Part shown: positions 1 to 5,662 of the stretch, one piece after another
Numbering within the stretch: position 1 is the stretch's first letter
How the letters are laid out: every line of letters begins with the position of its first letter
NCBI GenBank assembly: GCA_024681565.1
Contig: JAILAO010000136.1
Coordinates: 1 to 6,412, forward strand
Reading direction: 5' to 3'
Length of the DNA stretch: 6,412 bases
DNA from: Bacteroidales bacterium
Lineage (GTDB): Bacteria; Bacteroidota; Bacteroidia; Bacteroidales; UBA932
Notes under the pieces: model-generated
What the model was told of the DNA's origin: nothing
Seen by the model: only the letters and a program-made list of their open reading frames with translations
Database searches by the model: none
Program-made: the position numbers and the translations under genes

Positions 1-951
1 CCCGCCTCGCTGGTGATGGCGGTCACGCGCAGCCTTTTCCGCAGCACGTCCGCGCACGAATCCAACCCGGGACGCATCGTTTCCCACATCAATGACGCCA
101 TCAGCGAAGGCAACGAAACCAACATGTTCGTCACCTTCTTCACGGGTATCCTGGATCTGCTCAACGGCCAGCTGCACTACTGCAATGCGGGACACAATGC
201 TCCGCTGAGGCTGAGTGAAGGCGATTCCCGGCCGATCGACGTCATGGCCAATGTGCCGCTCGGCGTCCTCGAAGATTACAAGTTCAAAACGCAGGAATGC
301 GTCCTGCCGCAGGGCAGCACCCTGTTCCTGTTCACGGATGGCCTGACAGAAGCAGAAAACGACCGGAAGGAACTGTTCGGCGAGCAGAGGCTGGAAGATA
401 TCACCCGCCAGATCGCTTCGAAGAGCACCCGAGAGCAGATCCAGAGCATCGGCGAAGCAATCCGCCAGCATGTCCAGGAAGCCCCCCAGAGCGATGATAT
501 GACCATGCTCTGCATCAAGTACCTGGGCTGTGCAGGAGACCGGAAGGAGCGCCACCTGTCGCTGCAGAACGACATCCAGGAGATTCCGCAGCTGGCCGAC
601 TTCATCGAACATATCGCCGAAGAAACCGAGATCAGCCAGGCCGATGCCCTGAGCATCAATCTGGCGCTGGAAGAGGCGGTTGCGAACGTCATCCTCTATG
701 CTTACCCGGAAGGGACGGACGGACTGGTGGATATCGAAGCCGTCATCCGAGGCCGGACCATCCACTTCGCCATCAGCGACAGCGGCATGCCGTTCGATCC
801 GACACAGATCGATGACGTGGATATCGATCAAAGCCTGGAAGACCGTCCGATCGGCGGCCTGGGAATCCATCTGGTCCGGAATATTATGGACAACGTCTAT
901 TACGAACGCTCGGAAGGCAAGAACATCCTGCACATGACAAAGAAACTTTAG
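1..951 (+). CDS. SpoIIE/PP2C-type serine phosphatase fused to RsbW-like HATPase domain (5' truncated)
   Basis: The reading frame is open from base 1, so the N-terminus lies upstream; 316 codons and a TAG stop are visible. GTG/ATG codons at 13-18 are internal, because the preceding residues (PASLVM) fit the family. Numbering from base 1, residues 1-175 are the C-terminal part of a SpoIIE/PP2C (PPM) phosphatase, with NAGHNAP at 62-68, FTDG at 111-114 (metal-binding Asp113) and SDDM at 164-167. Residues about 183-316 form a GHKL ATPase domain of the RsbW/SpoIIAB anti-sigma type: N-box LALEEAVAN at 221-229, G1 box DSGMPFDP at 260-267 and glycine-rich GGLG at 285-288. Such proteins act in partner switching: the kinase domain phosphorylates an anti-sigma-antagonist (STAS) protein and the phosphatase reverses it. 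The missing N-terminus probably carries a sensor or HAMP/membrane region. The STAS partner and target are not in the window. Domain assignment is confident; the physiological signal is unknown. Confidence 0.9.
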   Translation, partial: PASLVMAVTRSLFRSTSAHESNPGRIVSHINDAISEGNETNMFVTFFTGILDLLNGQLHYCNAGHNAPLRLSEGDSRPIDVMANVPLGVLEDYKFKTQECVLPQGSTLFLFTDGLTEAENDRKELFGEQRLEDITRQIASKSTREQIQSIGEAIRQHVQEAPQSDDMTMLCIKYLGCAGDRKERHLSLQNDIQEIPQLADFIEHIAEETEISQADALSINLALEEAVANVILYAYPEGTDGLVDIEAVIRGRTIHFAISDSGMPFDPTQIDDVDIDQSLEDRPIGGLGIHLVRNIMDNVYYERSEGKNILHMTKKL

Positions 952-952
952 T

Positions 953-982
953 TTTGCAAGTCAGATAATTTGGCTAACTTTG
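953..982 (+). promoter_or_regulatory. Predicted Bacteroidota-type promoter for tRNA-Ser
   Basis: TTTG at 953-956 and TAACTTTG at 975-982 are separated by 18 nt. They match the Bacteroidota primary sigma consensus (-33 TTTG, -7 TAnnTTTG), with a spacer about one base shorter than usual. The expected start near 988-990 lies just before the mature tRNA 5' end at 997. The -33 element begins right after the stop codon of the upstream phosphatase gene. This is a motif match only. Confidence 0.6.
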
Positions 983-996
983 CAGCTCTTTCACAC

Positions 997-1081
997 GGAG
1001 GTGTGGCCGAGTGGTCGATGGCGGCAGTCTTGAAAACTGTTGAACGGCAACGTTCCGGGGGTTCGAATCCCTCCGCCTCCG
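997..1081 (+). tRNA. tRNA-Ser (anticodon UGA)
   Basis: A full class II cloverleaf can be folded by hand. The 7-bp acceptor stem pairs GGAGGTG (997-1003) with CGCCTCC (1074-1080), with one G-U pair, and the discriminator is G1081, as expected for serine. The anticodon stem is 1024-1028 with 1036-1040, the loop is CTTGAAA, and the anticodon TGA at 1031-1033 reads UCA and related Ser codons. A long variable arm pairs GAACG (1042-1046) with CGTTC (1051-1055) around a GCAA loop, which is diagnostic of tRNA-Ser/Leu/Tyr. The T arm is 1057-1073 with loop TTCGAAT. The 3' CCA is not encoded (CGC follows the discriminator), so it must be added after transcription. The gene appears to be a single transcription unit with its own promoter and terminator. 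Confidence 0.97.
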
Positions 1082-1101
1082 CGCAATGCAATCAGAAACG
1101 G

Positions 1102-1128
1102 AACCCCGCACGACGTGCGGGGTTTTTT
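1102..1128 (+). terminator. Intrinsic terminator of tRNA-Ser
   Basis: A 10-bp perfect stem pairs AACCCCGCAC (1102-1111) with GTGCGGGGTT (1115-1124) across a 3-nt loop. It runs into six T residues at 1123-1128. It lies 20 nt after the tRNA 3' end and is oriented for + strand transcription. The T-run also forms the left end of the large inverted repeat that follows. Confidence 0.92.
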
Positions 1129-1182
1129 GTACCGGGAGCAGAATCGAGAGCTTGCTCTCGAAACTGCTCCCGATACAAAAAA
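1123..1182. repeat. 60-nt near-perfect inverted repeat between convergent transcription units
   Basis: The segment is a palindrome centred between 1152 and 1153: 27 of 30 position pairs are complementary, with mismatches only at 1132/1173, 1142/1163 and 1143/1162. From the outside in, the arms are T6 with A6, GTA with TAC, CGGGAGCAG (1133-1141) with CTGCTCCCG (1164-1172), and TCGAGAGC (1144-1151) with its complement around a TT centre. It is bounded exactly by the U-tract of the tRNA terminator on one strand and the U-tract of the second lspA-side terminator on the other. It could be a folded RNA element, a REP/MITE-like repeat or a protein-binding palindrome; the sequence does not decide. 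It encodes no plausible protein. Confidence 0.85.
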
Positions 1183-1205
1183 TACGCGTGGCTGATGCCA
1201 CGCGT
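1177..1205 (-). terminator. Second (distal) intrinsic terminator downstream of lspA
   Basis: On the minus strand, a perfect 9-bp stem ACGCGTGGC/GCCACGCGT (1205-1184, 4-nt loop) is followed by A and then six T residues (1182-1177). The + strand side has no U-tract, so the element is oriented for leftward transcription. It lies about 60 nt past the lspA stop and appears to back up the proximal terminator, whose U-tract is shorter. Confidence 0.8.
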
Positions 1206-1236
1206 TCCGTTACCGATTGCTCCCGGAGGCGAAGGG

Positions 1237-1260
1237 AAAAGCCCCGGCAACGCCGGGGCT
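1237..1260 (-). terminator. Proximal intrinsic terminator of the ileS-dksA-lspA operon
   Basis: On the minus strand, a 9-bp perfect GC-rich stem AGCCCCGGC/GCCGGGGCT (1260-1240, 3-nt loop GTT) begins 5 nt after the lspA stop codon. It runs into a short U-tract that overlaps the last T of the stem (1240-1237), then CCC. The short U-tract suggests incomplete termination, consistent with a second terminator 32 nt further on. Confidence 0.85.
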
Positions 1261-1265
1261 AATCC

Positions 1266-1820
1266 TTATTGCTCTTTCTTCTCTTCCCGGGCAAAGAACT
1301 TCCATTGGAAAAGCGCCAGATAGAAAGCGCCCACCGTTACGCAGGAATCGGCGAAATTAAAGACCGGACTGAAGAAAATCACGCGTTCCCCCTGCCGGAT
1401 GATCGGGAAGTAGAACATATCCACCACCTTGCCGAACATGAATGGAGCATAGTCCCAGATCAGACCGTAGAAAAGACAATCGACGATATTCCCGACGGCA
1501 CCGGCCGTAATCAGCGTCAATCCGACAAGCACGCCCTTCGGGGTGCCGCCCTTTTTGATCAGCGACTGGATCCACCAGATCAAGAAGCCGCTCAGCACGA
1601 TGCGGAACAGCGAGAGGAGGAACTTGCCCACCTGCCCGCCGAACGCCATGCCGAACGCCATCCCTTCGTTTTCCACGAAGCAGAGGCGGAACCATTGTCC
1701 GATGACGTAGATCTGCTGGCCCAGGTCCATGTTCGTCTTGACCAGGAATTTGATGACCTGGTCAACGACGACGAGTCCGATGCCGAGCAGCAGAAGCCTT
1801 TTGCCTTGGGAAAGCTTCAT
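1266..1820 (-). CDS. lspA: Lipoprotein signal peptidase (signal peptidase II)
   Basis: LspA is an inner-membrane aspartyl protease that cleaves prolipoprotein signal peptides just before the lipid-modified cysteine. I chose the ATG at 1820 (184 aa), one base after the upstream stop. A longer frame from a TTG at 1844 would add 8 residues overlapping the previous gene, and the family starts near this point. The purine-rich AGGGAAAG about 6 nt upstream may help ribosome binding. Four hydrophobic segments are visible, at about residues 9-28, 66-84, 97-119 and 153-175. Family signatures present are NEGMAFG (51-57), GNIVD (110-114), KVVDM (131-135) and NFADS (155-159). Conserved Asp114, Asp134 and Asp158 are retained, the last two corresponding to the catalytic dyad known from structures. 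The stretch between Asp134 and Asp158 is a few residues longer than in Proteobacteria, as I recall for Bacteroidota members. It is the last gene of the operon. Confidence 0.96.
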   Translation of the reverse strand: MKLSQGKRLLLLGIGLVVVDQVIKFLVKTNMDLGQQIYVIGQWFRLCFVENEGMAFGMAFGGQVGKFLLSLFRIVLSGFLIWWIQSLIKKGGTPKGVLVGLTLITAGAVGNIVDCLFYGLIWDYAPFMFGKVVDMFYFPIIRQGERVIFFSPVFNFADSCVTVGAFYLALFQWKFFAREEKKEQ

Positions 1821-1821
1821 G

Positions 1822-2220
1822 CTAGTTCTTTCCCTGTTTGGCAAGCATCTCCTTGGCCTCGACAGTCAGCGTGGCGTGCGGCACCAGACGGAGCCGCTCC
1901 TTGGGGATCAGTTTTCCGGTCGCACGGCAGATGCCATAGGACTTGTTCTCGATCCGGATCAGGGCCGCTTCCAGGTTCTGGATAAACTTGTACTGACGCT
2001 GGGCCATCTGGCTGGCCTCTTCCTTGGAGAGCTGGAAAGCCCCGTCATCCTCGACGGTACGGAAGGAAGGGGTCGTGTCCTCGATGTCGTTGGTGCCATT
2101 GTGCATCACAACCTGACGGAGCGTATTGTACTCGGCTTTCGCCTTGGCGAGTTTCTCTTCAATAATGGCCTTGAACTCGGCGAGTTCAGCATCAGAATAG
2201 CGGGTTTTGTTCTCTGTCAT
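1822..2220 (-). CDS. DksA/TraR-family transcription factor with degenerate zinc finger
   Basis: This 132-aa protein resembles Bacteroidota DksA/TraR-family proteins, which bind in the RNA polymerase secondary channel and in E. coli work with ppGpp. Charged helices (about 8-40 and 63-93) would form the coiled coil, and the segment between contains D59-G-A61, resembling the end of the DxxDxA tip motif; the first Asp position is Val56. The C-terminal segment YGICRATGKLI (95-105) followed by RLRLVPHATL aligns with the DksA zinc-finger region, but only Cys98 of the four ligand positions remains: Thr101, Thr119 and Ala122 occupy the others. I therefore expect no bound zinc. The gene starts 13 nt after the ileS stop and ends 1 nt before the lspA start, implying one transcript and possibly translational coupling. 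Family assignment is strong; equivalence in function to E. coli DksA is inferred, so I give no symbol. Confidence 0.88.
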   Translation of the reverse strand: MTENKTRYSDAELAEFKAIIEEKLAKAKAEYNTLRQVVMHNGTNDIEDTTPSFRTVEDDGAFQLSKEEASQMAQRQYKFIQNLEAALIRIENKSYGICRATGKLIPKERLRLVPHATLTVEAKEMLAKQGKN

Positions 2221-2233
2221 TTTCTATGAAAGG

Positions 2234-5200
2234 TTAGCTGGTGTGTTTCGTAACTAGTATTCGGATCGTCTCATCCCCCCACTCTACCGGTGCGGCGTTT
2301 TCAGGCGCGTCGGCAAGCGGCATCAGCTCCAGCGAGAGCGAGAGCGTCTGGGCGGAGACGTAATCAACATATTCAGCAAGGGCGGCCCCGATCTCTTCGG
2401 CAGCCTTGCCCCCGGCATATACGACCGTATGGATACGGTCCGTAACCTCGAATCCACTCTCCTTGCGGAGGGTCTGGATCGGGTGGATGAGCTCGCGGGC
2501 ATTGCCTTCGCGGAGCAGTTCCGGCGTCTGGACGATATCCAGGGCGAGGGTCAGCGTCCCTTCGGTAGCGACCAGCCAGCCCGGCATGTCCTCGGAATGG
2601 ATCTCGTAATCGCCCTTGGCAAGGGTGACGTCACCGGACGGCAGCGGGAGCACATAAGTCTCCTCGGAACGCTCGATGGCGGCGATCTCTTCCTGGGAGA
2701 GCTGCCCGAATGCGGCGGCGATCTCCTTCATCTGTTTGCCGTATCGTTTGCCCAGCGTCTTGAAGTTGGGCTTGATCTTCTTGGTGATGATTCCGGTGGT
2801 ATCGTGCAGGAACTCGATCTCCTTGATGTTGACTTCGGTCAGGAAGATGTCGCAGACGCGCTGGATGCGCTCTTTGACCTGGTCGTCGAGCACAGGGACA
2901 AGCACCTTGGCGAGCGGCTTGCGGACGTTGATACCCACCTTCTTGCGGAGAGCCAGCACCATCGAGGAGGCTTTCTGGGCAAAGCCCATGCAATCCTCCA
3001 GCGCCTCGTCCACCCGGTCGGCTTCGTAGCGGGGCATCGGACAGTAATGCACGGAATCCGCATCCGGGACCAGGTCCAGCCAGAGGCGGTCCATGAAGAA
3101 CGGAGCGATCGGTGCCCCCAGCAGGGCGATGCCCTTCAGTACCTCGTAAAGGGTCTGGTAGCAGGATTGCTTGTCCTCCGTCATCCCGGCGCCCCAAAGA
3201 CGCTTCTTGTTGAGACGGATGTACCAGTTGCTCAGGTCGTCACAGACGAAATCCTGGATGAGACGGCCCGCCGCCGTGATGTCGTAGTCCTCGTAGGCGG
3301 CCACGACCCCCCGGACGAGGGTGTTGAGCCGGCTGATGATCCAGCGGTCGAACATCGGACGCCCGTCGTAAGGGACCGGTTCCGCGGCAGGATCGAAGCC
3401 GTCGATATTGGCATACAGCGCGAAGACGGAATAGGAGTTGTAAAGGGTGCCGAAGAACTTGCGGCGCACCTCTTCCCCTCCGGCTTCGTCGAATTTCAGG
3501 TTGTCCCAGGGCTGGGCGTTGGTCATCATGTACCAGCGGAGGGCGTCGGCGCCGTATTTGTCCATCGCCATGAAAGGATCCACGGCATTGCCCAGGCGCT
3601 TGCTCATCTTCTCCCCCTTCTTGTCGAGGACGAGGCCGTTGGAAATCACACGCTTGAAAGCGGGCGTCCCGCTGACCATCGTGTGGATGGCGTGCAGGGT
3701 GTAGAACCACCCGCGCGTCTGGTCCACGCCTTCGGCGATGAAGTCCGCCGTGCTCCCGAAGTCCGGCGTGTCGATGCCGCGCAGGCCCGTCTGGGCATAC
3801 GGCATGGCTCCGGAGTCGAACCACACGTCGATCAGGTCGGTCTCGCGGGTCATCTTCCGGCCGGAAGGGCTGACGAGGAAGATCTGGTCCACATACGGAC
3901 GGTGGAGATCGATCCGGTCATAATTTTCCTTGGACATATCCGCAGGGTCGAAACCGCGGTCACGGAGCGGGTTGGATGCCATGAAGCCGGCGGCGACCGC
4001 TTTGTCGATCGCGGCGTACAGCTCCCTGACGGATCCGATGCAGCACTCTTCCTTGCCGTCCTCGGTCCGCCAGACCGGGAGCGGCGTGCCCCAGTAGCGG
4101 CTGCGGCTGAGGTTCCAGTCCTGGATATTCTCCAGCCATTTGCCGAAACGGCCCGTGCCCGTGGACTCCGGCTTCCAGCTGATCTGCTCGTTGAGCGCCA
4201 TCATCTGCTCGCGGACCGCCGTGGTCTTGATGAACCAGCTGTCCAGCGGATAGTAGAGCACCGGCTTGTCCGTACGCCAGCAGTGCGGGTATGAGTGTAC
4301 GTGTTTTTCAATCTTGAAGGCTTTTCCTGCCGCCTTGAGCATCACGCAGAGGTCCACGTCGAGGGTCGGCGCATCCGGGGCGAGGGTGCTGTCGTAGGCA
4401 TTCTTGACGAAGCGGCCGGACCACTCCCCGTATTCCGGGCTGACGTGCGTGGCGACATAGTCGGGGTCCATGTCTTCCAGGCGGAAGAAACGGCCCTGGA
4501 GGTCCACCTGCGCCTGGGGATCGCCGTTGCGGTCGATCACCTGCAGGGCGGCGATGCCGGCGGCGCGGCCCACCTTGGCGTCATCCGCGCCGAAAGTCGG
4601 CGCGATGTGGACGATGCCCGTACCTTCCTCCGTGCTCACATAGTCTCCGGTGATGACGCGGAAGGCGTCACCGTCGGGACGGAACCACGGAATCAGCTGC
4701 TCATAGCGCAGGCCGGCAAGATCGCGTCCCTTGACGCTGCCGGGCAGGACTTCGAAAGGCACCTTGCTCCCGAAAAGCGTGTTCACGAGAGCCTCTGCAA
4801 CGATATAGGTCGCAGGAGCGCCGGTATAAGGATTGGCGGAACGGACCTTGACGTAATCGATGTTGGGACCGACGCAGAGCGCCGTGTTGGACGGAAGCGT
4901 CCACGGGGTCGTCGTCCACGCGAGGATGTAGAGATCCGCTTCGCCGCAGACCTTGAACTGCACCGTACAGGTGGTGTCCTTGACGTCCCGGTAGCAGCCC
5001 GGCTGGTTGAGCTCGTGCGTGCTGAGGCCCGTGCCGGCGGCCGGGGAATACGGCTGGATGCTCTTGCCCTTGTAAAGCAAGCCCTTGTCGTAGATATCCT
5101 TGAGCAGATACCAGAGGGTCTCGATATAACGGTTGTCATAGGTGATGTACGGATCGTCCATATCCACCCAGTAGCCGATGCGCTCGGTGAGGTTGCGCCA

Positions 5201-5590
5201 TTCGGCGGTATATTTCATGACCTCCTCGCGGCAGGTCTTGTTGTATTCTTCCACGGAGATCCTGGTCCCGATGTCTTCCTTGGTGATGCCGAGTTTCTTC
5301 TCGACGCCCAGTTCGACCGGAAGTCCGTGCGTGTCCCAGCCCGCGCGGCGGCGGACCTTGAATCCGGACTGCGTCTTATAACGGCAGATGGCGTCCTTGA
5401 TGGAACGCGCCATCACGTGATGGATGCCGGGCATCCCGTTGGCGGAAGGAGGGCCTTCGAAGAAAATGAACTCAGGAGCCCCTTCGCGGAGCGTGAGTGA
5501 CTTCTCGAAAGCATGGTTCTTGCGCCACCGCTGCAGCACTTCTTCTCCGACGGAAACCAAGTCCAGGCCGTTATACTCTTTGAATATCAT
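2234..5590 (-). CDS. ileS: Isoleucyl-tRNA synthetase, type 2 (eukaryote-like)
   Basis: IleRS attaches isoleucine to tRNA-Ile in the cytoplasm and hydrolyses mischarged Val-tRNA-Ile. At 1118 aa it is longer than type 1 bacterial enzymes (E. coli about 940) and fits type 2. Visible in order: the class I signature at 55-58, reading GIHH in PGIHHVMA where HxGH is usual; GWDTHGLPVE (84-93); the CP1 editing domain with WTTTPWT (225-231) and GTGIVHIAP followed by Asp336-Asp337; DVWFDSG (588-594); KMSKR (661-665), the second signature in its type 2 form; an anticodon-binding domain starting around LSNWYIRLNKKRLW (786 on); and a C-terminal region with KPNFKTLGKRYGK. I see no C-terminal cysteine-rich zinc module of the type 1 enzyme. 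The start ATG at 5590 gives the expected short N-terminus before the Rossmann fold. It is the first gene of a three-gene operon, with a good promoter 36 nt upstream. Type 2 enzymes are generally mupirocin-resistant. Confidence 0.98.
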   Translation of the reverse strand: MIFKEYNGLDLVSVGEEVLQRWRKNHAFEKSLTLREGAPEFIFFEGPPSANGMPGIHHVMARSIKDAICRYKTQSGFKVRRRAGWDTHGLPVELGVEKKLGITKEDIGTRISVEEYNKTCREEVMKYTAEWRNLTERIGYWVDMDDPYITYDNRYIETLWYLLKDIYDKGLLYKGKSIQPYSPAAGTGLSTHELNQPGCYRDVKDTTCTVQFKVCGEADLYILAWTTTPWTLPSNTALCVGPNIDYVKVRSANPYTGAPATYIVAEALVNTLFGSKVPFEVLPGSVKGRDLAGLRYEQLIPWFRPDGDAFRVITGDYVSTEEGTGIVHIAPTFGADDAKVGRAAGIAALQVIDRNGDPQAQVDLQGRFFRLEDMDPDYVATHVSPEYGEWSGRFVKNAYDSTLAPDAPTLDVDLCVMLKAAGKAFKIEKHVHSYPHCWRTDKPVLYYPLDSWFIKTTAVREQMMALNEQISWKPESTGTGRFGKWLENIQDWNLSRSRYWGTPLPVWRTEDGKEECCIGSVRELYAAIDKAVAAGFMASNPLRDRGFDPADMSKENYDRIDLHRPYVDQIFLVSPSGRKMTRETDLIDVWFDSGAMPYAQTGLRGIDTPDFGSTADFIAEGVDQTRGWFYTLHAIHTMVSGTPAFKRVISNGLVLDKKGEKMSKRLGNAVDPFMAMDKYGADALRWYMMTNAQPWDNLKFDEAGGEEVRRKFFGTLYNSYSVFALYANIDGFDPAAEPVPYDGRPMFDRWIISRLNTLVRGVVAAYEDYDITAAGRLIQDFVCDDLSNWYIRLNKKRLWGAGMTEDKQSCYQTLYEVLKGIALLGAPIAPFFMDRLWLDLVPDADSVHYCPMPRYEADRVDEALEDCMGFAQKASSMVLALRKKVGINVRKPLAKVLVPVLDDQVKERIQRVCDIFLTEVNIKEIEFLHDTTGIITKKIKPNFKTLGKRYGKQMKEIAAAFGQLSQEEIAAIERSEETYVLPLPSGDVTLAKGDYEIHSEDMPGWLVATEGTLTLALDIVQTPELLREGNARELIHPIQTLRKESGFEVTDRIHTVVYAGGKAAEEIGAALAEYVDYVSAQTLSLSLELMPLADAPENAAPVEWGDETIRILVTKHTS

Positions 5591-5608
5591 ATTTTTTGCC
5601 TAATTTTG
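5579..5608 (+). promoter_or_regulatory. Predicted promoter for cvpA-tsaB
   Basis: TTTG at 5579-5582 and TAATTTTG at 5601-5608 are spaced by 18 nt and match the Bacteroidota -33/-7 pattern. A start is expected near 5614-5616, giving a leader of about 48 nt before the cvpA ATG at 5663. The -33 element lies inside the first codons of ileS on the other strand. The prediction rests on the motif alone, and the spacer is slightly short. Confidence 0.55.
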
Positions 5609-5625
5609 CATTTGTTTTAAGCCTA

Positions 5626-5657
5626 CAAATTTAGCGATTTCTACCCATTTAACCAAA
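5626..5657 (-). promoter_or_regulatory. Predicted promoter for the ileS operon
   Basis: On the minus strand, TTTG (5657-5654), a 20-nt spacer and TAAATTTG (5633-5626) match the Bacteroidota consensus TTTG-N(19-21)-TAnnTTTG. Transcription would begin near 5619, leaving a leader of about 29 nt before the ileS ATG. That leader is A-rich (GGCAAAAAAT just before ATG) and has no Shine-Dalgarno sequence, as is common in this phylum. It is too short to hold a T-box or similar tRNA-sensing element. Confidence 0.72.
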
Positions 5658-5662
5658 ACGAT

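Noticed and set aside
997..1128. tRNA-Ser as an integration site for a mobile element.
   Set aside because: I see no second copy of the tRNA 3' end, no integrase and no phage or plasmid genes nearby; both flanks are housekeeping genes.
970..1323. 117-codon + strand ORF starting before the tRNA and ending inside the lspA region.
   Set aside because: It reads straight through the tRNA-Ser gene and several terminator hairpins, so it cannot be a real coding region.
1821..1844. N-terminal extension of lspA from a TTG at 1844.
   Set aside because: It overlaps the end of the DksA-like gene and adds a polar stretch not typical of LspA. The ATG at 1820 gives a normal N-terminus and fits the tight operon spacing.
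1269..1985. 238-codon + strand ORF opposite lspA and the DksA-like gene.
   Set aside because: It is antisense to two well-supported genes. Its composition (Asp/Glu/His/Gln-rich, no domain) is what the complement of membrane-protein codons gives.
2429..5500. Very long open antisense frame across ileS (two ORFs of 621 and 401 codons in one frame, split by a single TGA at 4292-4294).
   Set aside because: The frame is codon-aligned with ileS, so a stop arises only where ileS uses TTA, CTA or TCA codons, which are rare in GC-rich genes. The one stop corresponds to a TCA serine codon. The predicted proteins are low-complexity and Arg/Gly/Val/His-rich with no recognisable domain.
5591..5625. Possible T-box or other tRNA-responsive leader for ileS.
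   Set aside because: The predicted leader is only about 29 nt and A-rich, with no specifier stem or antiterminator; T-boxes are also not expected in this phylum.
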